Origin: Faecalicatena absiana
GTDB lineage: Bacteria > Bacillota > Bacilli > Lactobacillales > Lactobacillaceae
DNA: 64,000 nucleotides
Direction of reading: 5' to 3'
Assembly: GCA_017309015.1 (NCBI GenBank)
Contig: JAEDAG010000001.1
Location: 354,223 to 418,222, forward strand
Shown piece after piece: positions 58,224-64,000 of this stretch (the stretch's first letter is position 1; each line of letters starts with the position of its first letter). The notes beneath the pieces are model-generated. The model was not told the origin of the DNA, ran no database searches, and saw nothing but the letters and a program-made list of their open reading frames with translations. The translations under genes were made by a program, and so were the position numbers.

Positions 58224-58252
58224 ATCATAGCAAGAAAGGCCGCAAAAAACAA
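58224..58252 (-). promoter_or_regulatory. Probable dusB-lysS promoter
   Basis: TTGTTT (58247-58252), 17-base spacer, TATGAT (58224-58229) on the minus strand, 30 bases before dusB. Confidence 0.6.
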
Positions 58253-58267
58253 ACCGTAAGCCCGGCA

Positions 58268-58297
58268 AAAGAGCATCCCCCAAAAGGAGGATGCTCT
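58268..58297 (-). terminator. Terminator of pepT
   Basis: GAGCATCCTCC and GGGGGATGCTC with a TTTT loop, then TTTTG on the minus strand, four bases after the pepT stop. Confidence 0.85.
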
Positions 58298-58300
58298 AGT

Positions 58301-59587
58301 CTACCAGTATTTTTCCAGTGGCCGCTCATCGCGCCCAGTCTGGCTCTGGCGGGCATGTTCAGCCGCGATCGTCACCAGGACCTCGGTCAATTTGTCCATC
58401 TGCTCAACCGTCACGTACTCATAGCGGCCGTGGTAGTTGCCGCCGCCATTGAAGAGGTTGGGGGTCGGAATCCCCTTTTTGGTGATAAAGTTCCCGTCCG
58501 TGCCCCCTCTGAAGGTCTGCACGCGCGGGGTCAGGCCAGCTTTTTTATAGCTGTCCAGGGCCAGGTTGACCACGTAAGGCCGGTCCTTGACGCCGTTGTA
58601 GATGTTCTCGTATTGCCGGCGCAGCCGCAGGTCGAAACGGTCCGGGCCGTACTTTTGCCCTAAGCGGTTCACCAAGTTTTTAACCAGATCTTCCTTAGCC
58701 AAAAACTTGTCCCAGTCAAAATCGCGGATGATCAAGCCAACGTGAGCCCGGTCAACGCTGCTTTGGGCATCCGTCACCATGATAAAGCCATCATGACCAC
58801 GGGATTTTTCCGGTACCTGGTCAGCTGGCAGCGCGGCCAAGAAGTCCGTCATAATCGTCGTCGCGTTGACCATCAAGCCATATGCCTCGCCCGGGTGCAC
58901 CACCGTGCCCTTGATCGTCAAATCCGCCGCGGTGGCATTGAAGGTCTCGTATTCAAAGTCTCCTGGCCGGCCATTGTCCAAAGTATAGGCAAATTCCACT
59001 CCTGGGAAGTCAGCTGGGTCAAAGCGCTGGCCGCCCAGGCCAATTTCCTCGTCCGGGCCAAAAGCCACATAGAGGTCGCCGTGTGCTATTTCTGGATGCT
59101 CGTGCAGGTATTTCAAGGCAGCCAGCAGGCTGACCACCCCCGCCTTGTCATCAGTCCCCAGGACGGTCTTCCCGTCGCTGCTGATCAAGGTCTGCCCCTG
59201 CAAATTGCGCAAATCCGGAAATTCCGCTGGATCCAAAAAGACGCCATTTGCTTCATCCAAGATAATCTTTTCCCCCTGGTAGTTCCGGTGGACCTGCGGA
59301 CGGATTGGGAAGCGGTCGTCATATTCGACCGTGTCGACATGAGCGAAAAAGCCAATTGGCGAAACGCCCGCCGTATTGGCCGGCAAGCAGCCGATCGCAA
59401 AGGCCGTCTTTTCGTTGTAACGAGACTTGACGCCGTAGTCTTGCACCTGCTTAGCCAGCTCCTGCATCATCTTGACCTGGCCCGGAGTGGTCGGGACCTG
59501 GTCCTTGTTGGCATAATTGGACTGGGTGTTTTCTTTAGCGTAATGAATAAAGTTTTCTTCTAAAAAATCAAGGTCAGAAAATGCCAT
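58301..59587 (-). CDS. pepT: Peptidase T (aminotripeptidase)
   Basis: M20 metallopeptidase removing the N-terminal residue of tripeptides, part of the casein-peptide breakdown. Zinc ligands in GFFAHVDTV (H83, D85), the bridging Asp in LGTDDKAGV and the catalytic Glu pair in FGPDEEIGLGG; the late HGRYEYV supplies another His. 428 residues, slightly long. The start is 9 bases after the oppA remnant, behind TAGGAGG, so it is read from the T-box promoter unless another exists. Confidence 0.95.
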   Translation of the reverse strand: MAFSDLDFLEENFIHYAKENTQSNYANKDQVPTTPGQVKMMQELAKQVQDYGVKSRYNEKTAFAIGCLPANTAGVSPIGFFAHVDTVEYDDRFPIRPQVHRNYQGEKIILDEANGVFLDPAEFPDLRNLQGQTLISSDGKTVLGTDDKAGVVSLLAALKYLHEHPEIAHGDLYVAFGPDEEIGLGGQRFDPADFPGVEFAYTLDNGRPGDFEYETFNATAADLTIKGTVVHPGEAYGLMVNATTIMTDFLAALPADQVPEKSRGHDGFIMVTDAQSSVDRAHVGLIIRDFDWDKFLAKEDLVKNLVNRLGQKYGPDRFDLRLRRQYENIYNGVKDRPYVVNLALDSYKKAGLTPRVQTFRGGTDGNFITKKGIPTPNLFNGGGNYHGRYEYVTVEQMDKLTEVLVTIAAEHARQSQTGRDERPLEKYW

Positions 59588-59596
59588 GACTGCCTC

Positions 59597-59736
59597 CTAC
59601 TTCTTGAGATAAACCAGCTTAAAGTCATAAGGGATGCCCAGCGGGTTGTAGGATACGTTCTTGACGTAGCTTTGCACCAGCTGCGGGTGGGCCGTCTGGA
59701 TCAACTGGCCGCGGCAATTTTCTTCTTTAAAATCAT
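59597..59736 (-). pseudogene. oppA-like peptide-binding protein, deletion remnant
   Basis: The ATG at 59734-59736 behind GGAGG starts MILKKKIAAAS, a signal-peptide start, and then meets a stop. The rest, read as QTAHPQLVQSYVKNVSYNPL then GIPYDFKLVYLKK, is the typical C-terminal end of oligopeptide-binding proteins. Nearly the whole gene is lost. It sits between the T-box and pepT. Confidence 0.75.
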
Positions 59737-59775
59737 GATTTCCTCCATTAAAAATTCAAACAACTCACGTGCCGC

Positions 59776-60160
59776 TTAAAAAGAAAAGCGCCCCTGAGAT
59801 TAACTCTCAAGGACGCCTATAGCGTGTTACCACCCATCATTCAAAGCACAAATGCTTCCTCAACAGATGCTCTGCCAGAAAAAAGACGCCTCTTGGCCCA
59901 GAGGCCAAGGGACGTCTTCGCGCGTTACCACCCTTTGTTCAGCCCTGCCTCACGGCCAGGGCCCTTAAAGTCTTCCAGTCAGAAGATCTGAACGCGCTAA
60001 CGGGCGTTAAGCGGACCCGGCTTATCTGCGACTCGCCGGAATCATGCCAGCACAAGACCATCTTCGCCAGCTGCCGCCTCCTGTTTCTCAGCACCAACAG
60101 TTCTCTGTAGAGGCTTTCCCTGATTACTCATCTTCTTAAGCTTTTATTAATTTAACTATA
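59776..60160 (-). promoter_or_regulatory. T-box leader with two antiterminator/terminator units
   Basis: Minus-strand leader with a stem I region (GAAGATGAG near 60135; AGAGAACTG..GGTGCTGAGAAACAGG near 60100), then T-box core GGGTGGTAACGCG (59921-59933) with terminator 59879-59918 (AAGACGTCC..GGCGTCTTTTTT), then a second core GGGTGGTAACACGC (59822-59835) with terminator 59780-59818. Only about 45 bases lie between terminator 1 and core 2, so there is no second stem I. The specifier codon is not resolved; ATG in GGCATGATT is one candidate. Regulates the oppA remnant and pepT. Confidence 0.88.
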
Positions 60161-60164
60161 ATAA

Positions 60165-60193
60165 AGCATAAAGGAGCTTTGCCCGTTCGTCAA
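60165..60193 (-). promoter_or_regulatory. Promoter of the T-box transcript
   Basis: TTGACG (60188-60193), 17-base spacer and TATGCT (60165-60170) on the minus strand, right after the hslO stop. Confidence 0.7.
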
Positions 60194-60205
60194 GCTTCCG
60201 CGAAA

Positions 60206-61084
60206 TTATTTTTGCTTCTTAGCCAGGATTTCCTGCAGCTCAGCTTCGCTGAACTGGTACTTGTCCCCGCAGAAGTTGCAGACCAATTCAGCTCCATGGT
60301 CTTCATTGATCATCTCGCTCAATTCATTGGCCTTCAGAGTTTCCAGCATCTTGGCGTACTTTTCCTTGGAACAGTCGCATTCGTACTTGACCGGGTCCTT
60401 TTCCAGGATCTTGCAGTCATCGCCCAAGATCTTCTTAGCCAGGTCTTCTGGGGTCATCCCGCCCAAAAAGGCTTCGGACAAAGGCGGCAGAGCCTTGATT
60501 CTCTCTTCGGTCTTCTGCAAGAGCTCGTCAGTTGCCCCCGGCAGAGCCTGGAGCAAGAAGCCGCTGGCTTCGCCAATCGTGTTGTTGGGGTTGACGAAAA
60601 CCGACAGACCAACGGCTGAAGGAATCTGTTCAGACTTGGCCAGGTAGTAGGTCAAGTCTTCCGCGATTTCCCCGGAAACGATTTGGACTTCCCCAGTGTA
60701 AGGCTGCTTAAGGCCCAGATCCTTGGTCACCTGCAGCCAGCCTTGGCCAACGGCCTTCTTAACGTCAATGTGGCCATCGGCTCTGGCTGGAAGGGCAATA
60801 TGATTGTTTTGCACGAAGCCCTTAACCGTCAAGTCAGACTTGGCCGTCACGACCGTGGCGCCAACTGGCCCGTTGCCCAAAAGGCGGACCGTCAGTTCCT
60901 GCTGGTCCTTCAGTTCCGCCCCGGCCAGCAGCAGGCCGCCCAACAGGGTCCGGCCCAAAACGGCTGAAGAGGCAGACCAGGTGTCATGGCGCTGCTGGGC
61001 TTCAGCTACCAGGTTCTTCCCGTTAATGACCAGCAAGCGCAAGTTCTTGCTGGCGTCGATTGCTTTGATTAAGTAGTCATTCAT
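60206..61084 (-). CDS. hslO: Redox-regulated chaperone Hsp33
   Basis: Holdase activated by oxidation. C-terminal redox switch with four Cys: C236-x-C238 (YECDCSKE) and C269-x2-C272 (VCNFCGDKY), which bind zinc when reduced. The N-terminal domain includes TVRLLGNGPVGATVV. 292 residues. Follows ftsH in the common order tilS-(hpt)-ftsH-hslO-dusB-lysS. Confidence 0.96.
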   Translation of the reverse strand: MNDYLIKAIDASKNLRLLVINGKNLVAEAQQRHDTWSASSAVLGRTLLGGLLLAGAELKDQQELTVRLLGNGPVGATVVTAKSDLTVKGFVQNNHIALPARADGHIDVKKAVGQGWLQVTKDLGLKQPYTGEVQIVSGEIAEDLTYYLAKSEQIPSAVGLSVFVNPNNTIGEASGFLLQALPGATDELLQKTEERIKALPPLSEAFLGGMTPEDLAKKILGDDCKILEKDPVKYECDCSKEKYAKMLETLKANELSEMINEDHGAELVCNFCGDKYQFSEAELQEILAKKQK

Positions 61085-61144
61085 TTTATTTGTTCCTTAT
61101 CTAGAAAAATAGAGCCGCGTTGACGGCTCTATTGCATCTTTATC

Positions 61145-63391
61145 TTATTGTTCGTCCTTGTCTGAATCATCCTGCTGGTCAGCAGCTTCATCGTGACTAG
61201 GAGCTTCATCGTGCTTGACGGCTTCAGCAGCCTTCTTCAAGTCTTCTTCGCTCGGCGTTGCCAATTCATGTGGCTTGTCAGCTGCTGGCTTGGCTGCCTC
61301 ATCCTGGCTTTCAGCCTGCAAAGTGGCTTCCGTTTCCGGAGTTTCAGCAGTTTCAGCTGGCGTAGTCAAAGCATGGGCTTCTTCACGCTTGCCTTCTTCT
61401 GCCTTTTCCTCGGCCTTCTCTTCGGCCCGCTTTTGCGCGGCTTCCTTGGCTTCTTCGTAGCTCAAGGCCTTGGCTTCTGAAGGGAATTCGTCGCTGCCGT
61501 CTTCAGGCATCTTGCCCGTCTTGTACAAAGAGTTGATCTGCTTTTCATCCAGCGTCTCGTACTTCAGCAGAGCTTCAGCAATGATGCGGTGCTTTTCCCG
61601 ATTGTTCTGCACGATCTCAACCGCCTTGGCGTGAGCTTCGTCCAAAATCTTCTTGACGGCTTCATCGATCTTGGCGGCAGTGGCTTCACTGTATGGCTTA
61701 AAGCCGTAAGGAGTGCCTTCGCCTTCCTTTTCCAGCTCAACCATCCCAAGCTCGTCAGTCATCCCGTAGTTGACTACCATGCTGTGGGCAATGGCAGTTG
61801 CCTGTTCAAAGTCGTTTGAGGCCCCAGTCGACTGGTCGCCGACTACGACTTCTTCACCAGCACGGCCGCCCATCAGACCAACGATTTGTTCAAACAATTG
61901 CTTCTTGGTCAAAATGAACTGGTCATCCTTAGGCAGCATGATGTTGTAGCCGCCTGCCCGGCCACGAGGCACGATCGTAACCTTGCGGACCGTTCTGGAG
62001 TCGCTCAGAACCAAGCCACAGATTGAGTGGCCGGCTTCGTGGAAGGCCACGCGCTCGCGCTCCTTCTGGGAGATCATCCGATCCTTCTTGGCTGGACCGG
62101 CAATTACCCGGTCTTCGGCTTCGTCAATGTCGGCCGCGGTGATCTTGGTCCCGTTGCGGCGGGCTGCCACCAGCGCGGCTTCGTTCAGGACGTTCTCCAA
62201 GTCAGCCCCGACAAAGCCAGGAGTCTGGCGGGCAACTTCCTTCAAGTCAACGTCGTCAGCCAGCGGCTTGTTCTTGGCGTGCACGCGCAGGATAGCTTCA
62301 CGGCCCTTGACGTCTGGACGGCCAACCAAGACCTTCCGGTCAAAACGGCCTGGCCGGGTCAAGGCCGGGTCAAGCACGTCGGAGCGGTTGGTAGCAGCCA
62401 TAACGATGACGCCTTCGTCGCCTTCAAAGCCGTCCATTTCAACCAGCAGCTGGTTCAAGGTCTGCTCGCGCTCATCATTGCCGCCGCCCTGGCCATTGCC
62501 ACGCTGGCGGCCGATGGCGTCGATTTCGTCGATGAAGATGATGCTTGGCGCGTTCTTCTTGGCGTTGGTGAACAGGTCACGGACCCGGCTGGCCCCGACC
62601 CCGACGAACATTTCGACGAAGTCAGAACCAGAGATTGAGAAGAACGGCACGCCGGCTTCACCGGCTACGGCCTTGGCCAGCAAGGTCTTACCAGTACCAG
62701 GAGGCCCCTCAAGCAGGACGCCGGATGGAATTCTGGCCCCCAGCTTGGTGTATCTTGCTGGATTCTTCAGGAATTCAACGACTTCCACCAGTTCCTGCTT
62801 TTCTTCTTCTTCACCCGCGACATCGTCAAAGCGGACCTTGTTCTTCTTAGGGTCCTGCGGCTTGACGTTTGAGCGGCCGAAGTTCATGATCCCGCCGTTG
62901 CCGCCCCGGCTGCCGCCCTGGTTCATCATCATGAACATCATGACGATAAACAGGACCGTCGGAATCAGCATGACGATCGTTGAAATCCAGTTGCTTGACT
63001 GTGATTCCCCTTGAGTGCTCATCTTAGTGCTGTTTTCCTGCGCCAGGTCTTGAACCTTCTTGACGCTGGAATCATTCTCCAACATCGTGGTGGAGAAGCC
63101 AGTCACCTTTGACGTTGAGCTTCCGCCAAACCAGTCGTTGCTTGACGCCGTCTTGGTCCGGCTTTCCTTGTAGGTCCCGGTAACCGCGTAGACGCCGTTT
63201 GACGGCTGGACGTTGAAGCTCTTGACCTCACCGGCTTTCAGGTCCTTGACGAATTCAGAGTAGCTGATGTTCTCAGTTGCCCCTGAAGACGACTGACCGC
63301 CGAGGAGGAAATTGATGCCCCAAAGGAGAAGCAAAAATACGACTATGTAGAATAGACCATTGCTAAATAGTCGATTCCGATTATTTTTCAT
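61145..63391 (-). CDS. ftsH: ATP-dependent zinc metalloprotease FtsH
   Basis: Membrane AAA+ protease. Two transmembrane helices (about residues 13-31 and 133-155) flank an outer domain; Walker A GPPGTGKT near 228, Walker [10 protein letters not shown], arginine-rich [12 protein letters not shown], and the zinc site HEAGH near 449. 748 residues, with a long Ala/Glu-rich C-terminal tail ([16 protein letters not shown]). Start ATG has ACGGAGG before it. Confidence 0.97.
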   Translation of the reverse strand: MKNNRNRLFSNGLFYIVVFLLLLWGINFLLGGQSSSGATENISYSEFVKDLKAGEVKSFNVQPSNGVYAVTGTYKESRTKTASSNDWFGGSSTSKVTGFSTTMLENDSSVKKVQDLAQENSTKMSTQGESQSSNWISTIVMLIPTVLFIVMMFMMMNQGGSRGGNGGIMNFGRSNVKPQDPKKNKVRFDDVAGEEEEKQELVEVVEFLKNPARYTKLGARIPSGVLLEGPPGTGKTLLAKAVAGEAGVPFFSISGSDFVEMFVGVGASRVRDLFTNAKKNAPSIIFIDEIDAIGRQRGNGQGGGNDEREQTLNQLLVEMDGFEGDEGVIVMAATNRSDVLDPALTRPGRFDRKVLVGRPDVKGREAILRVHAKNKPLADDVDLKEVARQTPGFVGADLENVLNEAALVAARRNGTKITAADIDEAEDRVIAGPAKKDRMISQKERERVAFHEAGHSICGLVLSDSRTVRKVTIVPRGRAGGYNIMLPKDDQFILTKKQLFEQIVGLMGGRAGEEVVVGDQSTGASNDFEQATAIAHSMVVNYGMTDELGMVELEKEGEGTPYGFKPYSEATAAKIDEAVKKILDEAHAKAVEIVQNNREKHRIIAEALLKYETLDEKQINSLYKTGKMPEDGSDEFPSEAKALSYEEAKEAAQKRAEEKAEEKAEEGKREEAHALTTPAETAETPETEATLQAESQDEAAKPAADKPHELATPSEEDLKKAAEAVKHDEAPSHDEAADQQDDSDKDEQ

Positions 63392-63467
63392 AAATGACCT
63401 CCGTCAGATCGAAGAATTACTTCTCAAATTTTAACATAAACAAGGGCGATTATCTAAAATTTGCCTC

Positions 63468-64000
63468 TTACTTTTCGCGTCGTGGCGCAATTTTCCGCAA
63501 ATAAAGACAAACGCGCCGGTCTTGGCTGCTTCTGGGCCTTTTTTGGTAGGCATATTCGACATAGGCCGGCTCATCCCCAGCAAAAATGCTGAGGCAGCTG
63601 CCGCGCAGGGCCAAGGGAATGCCGCTGGCGGCAAACTCTTTCTTGCTTTTAGCGTGGTGGCCGCTGGCCAGGAGCAATTTCTGTCCGGCGGGCAAGGACC
63701 CGTAGCGGATTTGGCCAGGCGCCAGATAAAAGCTGGCAGTCAATGTCCACTGCTCTTGGTCAAGCTGGCCCGCCGGCTCATCCGTCAACAGGTATGTCCT
63801 GTCCTGAAAGGCGAACGGCTGGTTCAAGGCCAGCTGGCGCAAAGGCTGCGGCTTTGGCCGCCGGCTGGGATAGAGCCACCAGCGCTTCTGGTAGCACTGG
63901 ACGGTCAGACCGCCCTTTTCCTGCGTTTTTCCTTGTTTTAGCAACTGTACATCTAATTGTACTCTTTTATGATATTTTTTCGCGATAAAGTTGCTTAAAT
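63468..64000 (-). CDS. tilS: tRNA(Ile)-lysidine synthase, C-terminal part (5' end outside window)
   Basis: The frame is open to the window edge, so the start is not here. The visible 176 codons match the weakly conserved C-terminal domain of TilS, which binds tRNA-Ile: PAGQKLLLASGHHAKSKKEF followed by IPLALRGSCL has the spacing of this family. The catalytic SGGxDS N-terminal domain is off-window. It is directly followed by ftsH; hpt, which often sits between, is absent. The call rests mainly on position and this motif. Confidence 0.72.
   Translation of the reverse strand, partial: LSNFIAKKYHKRVQLDVQLLKQGKTQEKGGLTVQCYQKRWWLYPSRRPKPQPLRQLALNQPFAFQDRTYLLTDEPAGQLDQEQWTLTASFYLAPGQIRYGSLPAGQKLLLASGHHAKSKKEFAASGIPLALRGSCLSIFAGDEPAYVEYAYQKRPRSSQDRRVCLYLRKIAPRREK

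Noticed and set aside
57328-58230. 300-codon plus-strand frame over dusB
   Set aside because: Antisense to a well-conserved gene in a codon-biased genome; no recognisable domains or start signals.
61983-63014. 343-codon plus-strand frame over ftsH
   Set aside because: Ser/Pro/Arg-rich shadow of the conserved AAA+ region; no start site.

Overview
The window looks like a chromosomal segment of a low-to-mid GC lactic acid bacterium, most probably Lactobacillus delbrueckii or a very close relative. The reasons are roughly 50 percent GC with GC-rich third codon positions, Firmicutes-type ribosomal protein order, a zinc-type S14, mannose-family PTS genes, T-box RNA, no respiratory genes, and several decayed genes of the kind common in dairy lactobacilli. 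No database search was run, so the species call is an inference.

Layout. (1) 1-5.5 kb: the 3' end of a minus-strand mannose-type PTS operon (IIA, IIB) stands divergent to a plus-strand four-gene sensory cluster: membrane-anchored RbsB-like sugar-binding protein, histidine kinase, LuxR-type response regulator and a second anchored sugar-binding protein. (2) 5.5-13 kb: accessory genes, namely a PEBP-family protein, an MFS exporter, a Nudix hydrolase, a YegS/DagK-like lipid kinase, a FetAB-type ABC pair, an ECF sigma factor operon and a deleted paralogue of the lipid kinase. (3) 13-31.3 kb: one long minus-strand housekeeping block running S10-spc-alpha (rpsJ to rplQ, with secY, adk, infA and rpoA), then ecfA1-ecfA2-ecfT-truA and rplM-rpsI. 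(4) 31.4-33.3 kb: an AT-richer two-module island of unknown genes wedged between the S10 operon and the str operon. (5) 33.4-47.7 kb: fusA-rpsG-rpsL, a lone prepilin-peptidase-like gene, rpoC-rpoB, a small unknown gene and clpC. (6) 47.8-53 kb: msrC, three tRNA genes, a lipoprotein, metY behind a complex leader with small ORFs, a probable bacteriocin-immunity locus and small membrane proteins. (7) 53-55.4 kb: a truncated Rpn-type nuclease next to an IS200/IS605-family element that encodes an intact-looking IscB RNA-guided nuclease with its structured RNA. (8) 55.4-64 kb: lysS, dusB, pepT behind a T-box leader and an oppA remnant, hslO, ftsH and the 3' part of tilS.

How it fits together. Most of the window makes the translation and transcription machinery. 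The biologically distinctive parts are regulatory or mobile. metY has a strong promoter, a 39-codon leader peptide with 10 Met and 3 Cys codons, an intrinsic terminator and a second small ORF ending Met-Cys-Arg-stop, which together read like amino-acid attenuation of a methionine/cysteine gene. A T-box with two antiterminator/terminator units but one upstream stem region now leads, through a deleted oppA, into pepT. The IscB element keeps all RuvC and HNH catalytic residues. The island between fusA and rpsJ holds internally repeated proteins in a partly decayed tandem duplication. The anchored-sugar-binding-protein/kinase/regulator cluster probably senses an external sugar and may control the neighbouring PTS.
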